DNA of 64,000 bases from Corythucha ciliata (lineage: Eukaryota > Arthropoda > Insecta > Hemiptera > Tingidae). Below are positions 55,518-64,000 of this stretch, one piece after another; the stretch's first letter is position 1; the number at the start of each line of letters is the position of its first letter. The stretch is taken from positions 5,270,001 to 5,334,000 of the forward strand of contig CM075937.1 of assembly GCA_038030265.1 (NCBI GenBank). The letters are read 5' to 3'. Made by a program: the position numbers and the translations under genes. The notes below the pieces were generated by a model. It had not been told where the DNA came from and made no database searches. It saw only the letters and a list, made by a program, of their open reading frames with translations.

Positions 55518-57743
55518 GGTAGGTACATTGTACGCGAATTCTCTATTGGGTGCCTTGGGGGTCTAGCAGAATTTGAAGATTAGCGTTTTTTTATTTATTT
55601 GAGCCGCGAAGTGGGCTTCAGAAGCCACGCATTGGTAAATTACTCAGTTGCAGTTGTGAGCTGGCTCTCAGAATGACAAGAAACGATTTTTGTCATTTTT
55701 ACCGCAAAAGTTGGCTGGGTATTTCATGAATTTGTTTATTATTCATACTTTAAGCGCCATATGAGGGGGTTTTCTTATAGCGTCTTCTCTGAAGGGTAGA
55801 AATGCTCGGTTCCAGAGCGGAATTTTATGCAAATGGGAAACTCCATTAATTGCACCTCATAAAATTCCTTCTGCTCCCGGGCAGATGCGGGCCGAACAAA
55901 AATAGCGGAGTGACAGGACCGCTCACCTTAGATGCAATTTTTCGAGACAAAAAGGATGCGTTCTCACGTCTTTCGTCTAGAAATCGTGCGTTCCAATTTC
56001 CAATGTCCTTTTTAACAATAGAAAATCCTATGAACAGCACTTTTAATAACAACGAACATTGCGAGATCAATTAAAAATACCCCCTTCCCTCACTCCACCG
56101 CATCGTTGCCCTATAGCTCGTCCGCTTGATGAATCATCATACTCTTCGTCAAACCCACATAAATTGAACACAACCCTTTCACTGGCTGGGTATAAGTGAC
56201 CAACTAGAAACTTGATGAATGGACCAATATTATGGAGGACTATATAAAGTGTTCCAAAAGAAAGGAGAGGGGAAAGCAACAATTGACCCTGATTCCTTGA
56301 ATCTTCCTCTTTTTTTAAAACTTTTTTATACGAGTGTTAGTAAGTGCATTAAATCGAAGGAGCTATTGAATTAACTTCCCCTATGTGCCTATGCCTTCTC
56401 TTCCCTTTAAGCAATAGTGGTGGACTTCGAAATTTATTTCCCTTTCTTTGGTAGGAATGAATGCACATAATGCTGCGTTGGTGGGGGTGGGGAGTCAGGA
56501 TCCAGCAATTTGTTGTTTTTTTTAGGAAAGTTTCACTTGCCGGGTCCAAATTTCAACCGTTTTTCCTCAAATGCCGTTAAAGGCCATTGTAAGAGAAACG
56601 TTAATCCCCCCCCCCCGTCCTCATTACAGTCATGCAGTCGTTGAAACCCCTGAAGCCCCGCACTACCCTTCTATAGGTATCGGGGACGTTTGGTGCAAGG
56701 AACATTCCACGTACTCGGCTTGTTTCATTGCGTGCTTGCCGTGATTTTTTTTTACGGATTTATTCCGTCCTCATTACAGTCATGCAGTCGTTGAAACCCC
56801 TGAAGCCCCGCACTACCCTTCTATAGGTATCGGGGACGTTTGGTGCAAGGAACATTCCACGTACTCGGCTTGTTTCATTGCGTGCTTGCCGTGATTTTTT
56901 TTTACGGATTTATTCCCAGAATCATTGCGCAACATGTAAACATGACCGAAGGGTGTTGTGAGAAGGGCAAAATGGTCAGTGCTTCAATTATTTTTTACAT
57001 TTTTTTAAAGATGAGTTCGGTTATCGAAAGAGCCGGCTCTTTTTTTTATTAGTATTTTAGAATTCAGTTCAATAAGTCACAACGGCCCGAAACTCAGATC
57101 TACCTCGGCACGGGAGAAACTTTCCCCCCTTTGATTCCTCATGGATTGCGAAACAAAACAGGAAAGTCAATCGTGTGGAAATCCTCTTCCCCCTTGACCC
57201 ATCCATCCCCCCCCCCGTCGTTGAAATTAAAGAGTGGGGCACTTTTTGGAAACAGAAACGTTTGTTCACACTGTGTTCTTTTCGCGAGGCTTATATTGAA
57301 CGCGAGAGCGAACTAAAGGCCGCAGCGCGAATGTGACCCGGTGCGCGCGGGAAGGAAAAATATTACTCCATATAGTGGTGTTCGTGTAGTATAATTGTTT
57401 ACTTAGAAGCGCCTTTTACAACTGGAGAAGGTGGGGAGTAGACAAAAAGGAATGAACAAAAAAGAAATTATGGAATGATGAAGGCCAAACGTTATCTTGG
57501 GCGCTCACAACTCGACTTGTCTCCCAAACGGGGGGAGAAGAACTGAAAGTCTTGCGCGGCGAGGCCGGAGATTTCCATTTTAAAATTGTGATTTTTTTAT
57601 TGTTTTTCAATAAATTTCCATCACTTTGCAACAATTTTTTTTACATATTTGTGTGATGGTGTTCGTGCATCGTAATCCAAGTTTGCCACCGTGCGTTCTG
57701 TGAATTACTGTGAAATGCCGTCATCATCGGTCTGTTGACTTCT
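55518..57743. other. Intergenic stretch before the signal-peptide exon
   Basis: Apart from the 150-bp duplication (entered separately) and a few 'gagccgcgaag' units near 55590, this is unique-looking sequence. Several 60-75 codon frames have no protein features. The last few hundred bases probably hold the promoter and 5' UTR of the gene starting at 57744. Confidence 0.45.
56617..56916. repeat. 150-bp tandem duplication, two apparently identical copies
   Basis: The segment beginning 'gtcctcattacagtcatgca' and ending 'tttacggatttattcc' occurs twice in direct order with a 150-bp period (56617-56766 and 56767-56916). I see no differences between the copies, so it is very recent or an assembly artefact. 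Confidence 0.85.
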
Positions 57744-57810
57744 ATGATGGCCGGACGTGAAAGAACTTGGCTGCATCATCGATTACTCCTTTTACTGGTC
57801 ACACACGCAG
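57744..57810 (+). CDS. Signal-peptide first exon of an otherwise unseen gene (partial)
   Basis: From the ATG at 57744 the frame reads MMAGRERTWLHHRLLLLLVT, then HA, with a donor GCAG|GTATTT at 57810. This is a short basic start plus a Leu-rich hydrophobic core, a typical secretory signal, with a phase-1 junction of the kind common at the ends of signal-peptide exons. An upstream ATG in another frame opens only a very short upstream frame. I found no second exon in the 6 kb that follow, which is repeat-rich, so the gene likely continues to the right of the window. Confidence 0.5.
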
Positions 57811-58562
57811 GTATTTTAAGATTCAAATCGTTCAAAAACAACGCACAAACGGGGCCCCACATTCCTGCGTGATTGAGTCATGATCTTTTACAAAATGCAT
57901 GTCATGTCATCGTCTAGAAACGTGACCTGCAGTGTATACAATACAACTTTGGTTTTTGGACTTTAATTGTAATGCAATATAAGAATTGAGACTGGATGTA
58001 TGACGTAAGAGGGGAATTTACAGTGTATAATCACTGTTTAGTCATTGGTTGTAAAAATATGACTGAATAAAAAAAAAGGGGGAAGGCTCAATATCCTCTA
58101 GGTAAAGTGGTTAGTGATTCATTCCAGGTAAAAAAGGGTGTCACGCGCCAAAGGGTGGGGAAAAGACGCTCAGGAGACAGAAGGCTTTGAACTACCTACC
58201 TGTTGATCGCGCTTGTCAAATTATTTGTATTTTTCTGCTCTTCCATTTCCATTTAGAGAATTCTCCACACACTTTATTTTGGTCTCTACAACTAAAGGGG
58301 GTCAAGATAAGCTACTTCTTTTACTCTCAACATTCGCATCTCTTTCATAGCCAATTTTTATAAAAGCCCAAAAGGGTTTGAATCCATTCCAAGGCTTGGC
58401 GCTTGGCATCTTTCATGATCGGGACATCCAACTCAAAAAAAAAAGTGGAAGGTACTGTAATGCTGGCCGTATACACACAAATGGCACGATGAACGAACGC
58501 CCATGGATGGTGACAACGATCACAGTAGCCGTCGCCGCTCCATTTTAGAACGCTCGGTTAAG
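57811..58562. other. Sequence after the signal-peptide exon
   Basis: Presumed first intron if the exon is real. No repeats of note and no visible exon. Confidence 0.4.
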
Positions 58563-58944
58563 GTGGAGTTGCACATGTGTTTCCTCGACCCCCTCCAATC
58601 TTACCTCGCCTACTCGGCGTTACGTAAATTATCGCCGTATTTCTGCACCAATCCTGTATTGCAAGGTCTCATTTAAATCTTCAGGAAATTCCGCACAACC
58701 GTACGATCTTCTTTCACCCCTAAAATAACTGTAAAACGCACATCAACTTTTACCTTGAAAATTCACTCTCTTTTGACGACTTATTTAGGAAAGCAAGATC
58801 GTACGGTTGTGAGGAATCTCCTGAAGATTTAAATGAGACCTTGAAATCCAGGATTGGTGCAGAAATGCGGCGATAATTTACGTAACGCCGAGTAGGTGAG
58901 GTAAGATTGGAATGGGGTCGTGGAAACACATGTACAACTCCCTC
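58563..58944. mobile_element. ~380-bp foldback MITE
   Basis: Arms of about 150 bp are inverted. They share 'cacatgtgtttcc', 'ctcggcgttacgtaaattat', 'caccaatcctg', 'gtctcatttaaatcttcagg' and 'cgtacgatct'. One arm of the same family recurs alone at about 62570-62690. Confidence 0.78.
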
Positions 58945-59037
58945 TGAAGACCGCCGGCTTAAGATAATACCCGAGATCAGTCATTAAATTACCTATTGCA
59001 CAGTACGAGTGGTTACGACTGTCCTATTTGTGTATTT

Positions 59038-59646
59038 GCTATTCTCAAGGGCCGAATTCGCCCATTGCCCGGAAAATTTACTTACAATGGCATAATGGCA
59101 CAACGGCGTAATGGGCAGCGCGAAATGCTCACAACGCGTTGTGGATAATTTTTTTTTGGCCCAGTGGGCGGAATGAAATACCAATAACGCGTTCTGGGTA
59201 ACTCTTTTTACTCAATAGCTGAAATAAAGGTTAGGGTGAGCCTATTTCGCGTCGTAGGTTTTCCTATTTTATCCACAACGCGTATTGGCTCCTTCGATAT
59301 ACCCGCAACGGGTTGTACGCATTTCAAATTACTCACAAAGCGGAGTCAGATGTGTCTCAACTCCCATTACAAAAGAAAGAAAAGACAGTAGCGAAACAAA
59401 GAACGAGGAAGAAACATAAACTCAAAGAGGCAAAGTTTATTCATTCACGTATGATATGCTCCCGTGGCATTTACCAGGAGACGGCTAACAGAAACATGCT
59501 GTAAGTTATCGCTTGTCTAATCAGGCAAGACACAGAAGCCGGGTGAAAATCGCTATGTGGGTAATTGGAAATACGCACAATGCGTTGTGGGTAAATCGAA
59601 GTTGTCACAACGCGAAACATGGGCGAATTCGGCCATTGAGAATAAC
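59038..59646. mobile_element. TIR element with repeated ACAACGCGTTGT palindromes
   Basis: The left end 'attctcaagggccgaattcgc' is inverted at the right ('gcgaattcggccattgagaat'). Between them the 12-bp palindrome ACAACGCGTTGT and near versions recur at about 59133, 59190, 59273, 59304, 59569 and 59602, usually followed by 'ggataa' or 'gggtaa'. The small frame at 59313-59504 is Lys-rich and unconvincing. Confidence 0.68.
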
Positions 59647-60039
59647 ATATACATATAACATGACCAATAATTAGATCACGTAATACGCAAAGATATAGTG
59701 ACCATTCCAGTGATGGGGACGGGAGCGCGACTTCAGAGCATTTACAGACCCCCCCCCCCCGTCCCCCAAGATAATCATTCTCAAGCCCCTTTTCGAAAAG
59801 AGAAATACTCATCGTTTCAAACATGCTCATCCCGAGCCCCCGCAATACCATGACAACGTCCGTCCCAGAGCTGGAGCTTCATCCCTCCTAAGGCTGAGGG
59901 AGCGCCTTATCCCCTTAGCCCGCCAGGCTAAGCTGAACAGGCAAACAATTTGCCGGAAATCATAACATAAACCCACGCAGTAGCGGATCTAGGATTTTAT
60001 CTCGAGGGGTGGGGGGTTCTCCGTAAATCTGATTCAGGT

Positions 60040-61250
60040 ACTCTTTCTTTTTTCTGAGTTTTAGCTACAAACTTGCCTCTATAATAGAAAACGCAAATTG
60101 TCGTTTTATCAATTTTAGCCATGAAATAGCGATTTTCCCCAATTTTTACCGCGATCTAAGCTATTTTTCTCAATTTAGTCGCGAATTATTGCTCAATTTC
60201 AGTCGAGAGTTGGTGTTTTCTCAATTTCAGCCGTAAATCAGCGGATTCTCTCAAATCCGTTTCTTGTAAAATCCAGCGAATGAGCATCAGCTTCTTGCCC
60301 ACTGCCGCGAATTTTCTCAATTTGTGCAGCGAATGAGCTCTTTACCTCCATATTTTAGTGTTTTTCTTCACTTTTCACTCCTGTGCATTAGCGTTCTATC
60401 TCCATTTTAGCCGCGAGTTACCGCGTTTCCTCAATTTTAGTCACGAATTAGCGGATTATCTCAAATTGATCCGTGAATTATAGCGTATTTCTCCTTTTTT
60501 TTGCTCCTAATAAGCGCTTTTTGCAAAAAAAATTATTTTGTATCATTCTAGCTGCGAATGAACGTTTTACATTTATTTTAGGCGGGAATTAGCAGTATGT
60601 CTCAGTTTAGCCGTGAAATAAGCGAGTTTCATGGTTATATCACACGTATCCATGACCATGAATTAGCGTTTTCCCAATTTTAGCATCGCATTAGCGCTTT
60701 TTGTTTACTTTTGATGCTAATCAGCACTATTTCTCAATTAGCTGTTTTAACCTTGAATTATTTTATTAATTTCAGTGGTAAATTATTTTTGGCTTATTAT
60801 TTTTCAATAATAAGTCTTTTTTAAATTTAGCCTGGAATTAGCGCCTTTTTTCAAATTGATCTGCGAATTGGCGTCTTTCTCTATTTTAGTTGGGAATGAG
60901 CGTTTTACTTCAATTTTTTCAGTTCTAGCCGTGAGCTAGCGATTTTTCACTTTTATCCACGTGAATAAGCGATTTTTCTCAATTTCAGTCCCGTTGTCTC
61001 ATGAAACCACAAGTATTTTTTTCCCCTGCTGAGCGAATGGGCTGCAGCTTTTTCACAATTTTATAGCTGCAAATTACCTCTTTTCCTGAATTATCGTCGC
61101 GTACTAGTGTTTTTCTCCATTTTTAGTGATTTTTTGTCGGTTTTGAATCAGCGCTTTCCTGCTATTTCAGGCGCGAGTATTAGTGCTTTTTCCCACGTTT
61201 TGCAGCGTACTTGGCCCAAGATTGGCACATTAGAACGCCTTTTCACTTTT
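60040..61250 (+). repeat. ~30-bp array, 'ttttagccgcgaattagcg' family
   Basis: About 38 forward units. hAT-type sequences bracket the block: CAGTAGCGGATCTAGG at 59978 and CCTAAATCCGCCCCTG ending at 61967. The 8 bp outside these ends differ (AACCCACG versus GACGTGCT), so a single intact insertion is not demonstrated. Confidence 0.72.
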
Positions 61251-61559
61251 GAACGCCTTTTATGGCTGATAAAAAGGGTTGGCGTAGTTTCTTGTTGGTC
61301 CGCGATGTTGCCTTCAGATATTGAGAATAAGTAAATTTTTCCTAATTTAAGTGGCAAAAGAGCGCTTGCGATCTCATCAATATTTGGCGCTAATCAACGC
61401 TTTAAAACCTATAAATTCATATTTTTTCATCTTTAAGCTCCCCCCCCCCTCCTCCTTCCAAATGGTGGCTCGGCTCTCTTTTAAAATGGGCCAGTACACT
61501 GGAAATTTCACATTTGGGGGAAAAATGTGTGAATCCCTGTAAAATGGACTCGTTTTAAG

Positions 61560-61890
61560 GGGTGGAGCCCTGCAAAATTGGTTTCCGGAGCGCCAAATAT
61601 AAGACACCTGCAAACGCGAAGGTTGTTGAAATAGCCAAAGTCATGGAATTGGGTTCTGTGCTTCTGTGAGCGTCAAATCCGTGATATTTAGACATTAAAA
61701 GTGTCATTTGCATTTTTGCATTTACATTTTGCGGATTTGCACTTTTGAATTATAGTCAAAGGCTGGTGCAATAGGCTTTTTAGAGAGTCGATCCTGTGAT
61801 TCCTGTGACATTGGCTTTTTGAGTGAGGAAAACCTTTGAAATTCGTTGTGCGGACAACAGAGCATTAATCCACAAAACTTGTAATTTGAT
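61560..61890. repeat. 'gagccaaa-tccgcgaa-tttg' family units
   Basis: Units such as 'aaatagccaaagtcatggaa' and 'gagcgtcaaatccgtgatat' match the 770-1240 family. It lies between the 'ttttagccgcgaa' array and the right hAT-type end. Confidence 0.5.
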
Positions 61891-62110
61891 TTGATTTGCG
61901 AGAGGGGGGGGGGATCTTGAGCTCAGGGCTACGCCCCCCTAAACTTTTTACCCTAAATCCGCCCCTGGACGTGCTAAAAATGAGCATTTCGCGTTGTCAT
62001 TGGCAGGGCCCACAACGGAAACACCCCACCCCTACCCTTACCCCACACTGACAATTTTGTCAAGACAACTGTAAGCTAAATTTCTAGTGTGTTGACTCTT
62101 TTTAAAGAAC

Positions 62111-62563
62111 AATGGGGAACTTGCATGAATGCCCGATTTGGGGGAACAGTATACCAGTGAATTGGCACATGCGGACAAAGATATCAACGGTAGTTGTAGC
62201 CCGCTAGGTGCGTCTGGTGATTTTTAAATAAATTTCAAAGTTCTTCAGGAGGGGATGGATGGTGCGAGGGAAAAATGACGTCAAAGAGCAGTTTTGAAGC
62301 ATTTGAGGAAACTCTAAAATGTTTTGTTTATGAATAACAAGAAAAATTAAACCCCTGAAAACGCGTCTTCCCCCCTCTTTCCAACACCATCCATTTTATT
62401 AACAACCCCTTGACGTAATCAAACCCCCACGCAAAATATTGAAAAATTCGTCTAAATAAAAACCCTTGATTGATTTCAATGTTTAATGTGGGCAATTGTC
62501 TTGTTGACGAGCCCTCTTAAAGAAACATCAGTGATTGAAAAATGTGCAAGTTCCCCATTATCT
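62111..62563. mobile_element. MITE-like segment with AATGGGGAACTTGCA ends
   Basis: AATGGGGAACTTGCAT at about 62111 is inverted at about 62548-62563 (TGCAAGTTCCCCATT). The interior is AT-rich and non-coding. It directly abuts a half copy of the foldback at 58563-58944, possibly an insertion into it. Confidence 0.55.
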
Positions 62564-62690
62564 GGAGATTAAAATGAGACCTTAAAATCCAGGATTGGTG
62601 CAGAACTACAGCGATAATTTACTTAACGCCGAGTAGGCGAGGTATGATTGGAGGGGGGTGGAGGAAACACATGTACAACTCCCCTATAAA
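62564..62690. mobile_element. Single arm of the 58563-58944 foldback family
   Basis: 'aatgagaccttaaaatccag', 'gataatttacttaacgccga' and 'ggaaacacatgtacaactcc' match the right arm of the element at 58563-58944. The other arm is missing. Confidence 0.7.
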
Positions 62691-63060
62691 ACCCCAATTT
62701 AAAAGGATTCCAAGAAAAAAAATCGCGGACTTATGAGTCCCTCCTTCAAAAGGCCAAATTTCGGGGTTTGGCACGTCTTAAGCCTCAAATTTAAGGATTC
62801 GTCCCGATCTAACCCTAATTTGGAGAAATAAATATTTTTTAAATTTTTATTAAAAAGTTTATAAGTTTAAAAAAAATAAATATCGTGGGGTTGACTCTTT
62901 TCACAAATCCAATTTTTGCGTATCTCGCCGCCCAAAGGCCAAATGTCACGGGTTTGGACCATTCAAACCCGAATTTGAAAGCTTAAAAGAAAACAATTTG
63001 CGCGGCTCGGCTCACTTAAGGTCAAATTATCGAGTTTGGCTTCTTGGCTCAATGGTCCAG
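62691..63060. repeat. 'gagccaaa-tccgcgaa-tttg' family array
   Basis: Units such as 'aaaggccaaatttcggggtt' and 'aaggccaaatgtcacgggtt', spaced about 30-50 bp. No gene is visible here or in 63060-63627, where a 95-codon frame at 63331-63618 has no recognisable features. Confidence 0.5.
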
Positions 63061-63627
63061 TTGCTGAAGTTTTTTGTGGCCAAAACATCGGGTTCTTGGG
63101 TAATGGCGTAGGAACGTCTTGGAATGGGGGGGGGGGTGCACTGAAAAGAATACCTTTGGTGATTGGTGGCGGGGGTGAACAAAGAAGGGGTGAAAAATGA
63201 GAAGACCCAACTTGCGTTGGTATGGCTAACATGCAATGAATTTGGCAGAGAGATAGTTTCTTTTGGACAAAATATTTGTTTATGAAATGTATGTGGAGGG
63301 CTTTCCATCGCTTAGGACTTAAACTAACTATTGAGGGACCAATTGTTCAATTTAAAGTTAATATTCTATGTTTTTAGGACGAAAGGACCCAGGCGGGAGC
63401 TAGTTATAATTGTTCATCGACCAGATTCAGCGGACAAATTCCCAATTTATTTCCTGAGTAGCCTGTTCAGGCTATCCAGGTATTTTGGGCTTACTAAGCC
63501 AAAACTAAAAACATGGGAAACTATACCAAACGGGAGGAACAGGAGAACAACAGAATACAATTTGTGCTTTGAAGAAGGGAAAGGCTTCAAAGATTCTCTG
63601 TCAGCCGAAATCGCGTAGGGGGGGGGG

Positions 63628-63941
63628 GTACAAATTTATAGGCTGTACCCCCCGTTCCTACGCCACTGTTTTTGGGACGAAATAGGAGATCTCAGAGTAA
63701 TCATGTCCAGTTTTTGGCCGTTTGGTTATTTCTGGGGCTCCGTTTGACGCTAAGTTCTAGTTTGTACATCATTATACATATAGGGTACAAATTTATAGGC
63801 TGTACCCCCCGTTCCTACGCCACTGTTTTTGGGACGAAATAGGAGATCTCAGAGTAATCATGTCCAGTTTTTGGCCGTTTGGTTATTTCTGGGGCTCCGT
63901 TTGACGCTAAGTTCTAGTTTGTACATCATTATACATATAGG
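63628..63941. repeat. 157-bp tandem duplication, apparently identical copies
   Basis: The block beginning 'gtacaaatttataggctgta' occurs twice with a 157-bp period (63628-63784, 63785-63941), with no differences that I can see. Each copy contains CGTTCCTACGCCACTG, the same terminal sequence as the right end of the hAT-like elements at 5175 and 13623. Confidence 0.85.
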
Positions 63942-64000
63942 GTCTCATCTCTCATAAACACCAACAATTTCTCAACACAAATCGTTGAGATTTTTGAGCA

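Noticed and set aside
59978..61967. A third hAT-like element defined by CAGTAGCGGATCTAGG and CCTAAATCCGCCCCTG
   Set aside because: The 8 bp outside the two ends differ, so the ends may belong to different insertions.
63331..63618. 95-codon plus-strand frame
   Set aside because: No domain or splice support; lies among repeats and next to a duplicated transposon end.
1..64000. tRNA, rRNA or bacterial-type operon features
   Set aside because: No cloverleaf with matching arms or rRNA motif was seen on reading, and the gene structure is eukaryotic. A covariance-model scan would be needed to exclude a divergent tRNA.

Overview
This is a eukaryotic, AT-rich, intron-containing window, almost certainly from an insect. 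The reasons are an insect-type gustatory receptor ending in a TY...QF motif, a low-complexity Ala/Val/His cuticle-like protein behind a tiny first exon, a BEL/Pao retrotransposon, and many short TIR elements. A hemipteran is my guess from the style of the repeats; the sequence does not prove it. About nine tenths of the window is repeat or mobile DNA, and the host genes are islands of small exons separated by introns of up to 7 kb made of repeats.

Host genes, left to right. (1) SLBP, histone mRNA stem-loop-binding protein, + strand, four exons, 6296-14655. (2) An uncharacterised four-exon gene, possibly PAAT/C10orf88-like, - strand, 18343-23921, tail-to-tail with SLBP. (3) Phosphoglycerate mutase, + strand, four exons, 24643-25754, head-to-head with gene 2 across about 0.7 kb. 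(4) A gustatory receptor, - strand, four exons, 33928-35477. (5) A secreted protein of unknown family, - strand, five exons, 35543-42140; its stop codon lies only 65 bp upstream of the receptor ATG. (6) A cuticle-like structural protein, - strand, three exons, 42682-44315. (7) A Myb/SANT (trihelix-like) fragment, - strand, near 50954-51214. (8) A lone signal-peptide first exon, + strand, 57744-57810, whose gene probably continues past the window. Splice phases agree at every junction of the modelled genes.

Mobile and repeat DNA. Two related hAT-like non-autonomous elements, each with a perfect 8-bp target duplication, lie at 1534-5175 and inside SLBP intron 2 at 11683-13623. Both are filled with degenerate units of about 30 bp carrying an 'attcgcggctaaaattgag' core. 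The same unit recurs in both orientations across the window, with three other array families of similar period that also carry a CGCG word. A tandem duplication copied part of SLBP intron 2 and the 3' flank, and a 2-kb foldback palindrome later entered the copy. Other elements are a solo LTR (28656-29067), a rearranged BEL/Pao element (about 52095-55517), a 5'-truncated non-LTR retrotransposon (47790-48595), two opposite-facing copies of an element with 300-bp internal repeats (31014-32884 and 37411-38868), a TIR element with a 448-bp internal tandem duplication (46694-47759), a triple-nested MITE (39727-40650), and many other foldback MITEs.

The genes are ordinary housekeeping, chemosensory and structural genes with no shared pathway. 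The novelty is in the repeat architecture, in a changed TPNK motif in SLBP, and in the secreted-protein/receptor pair with almost no space between them.
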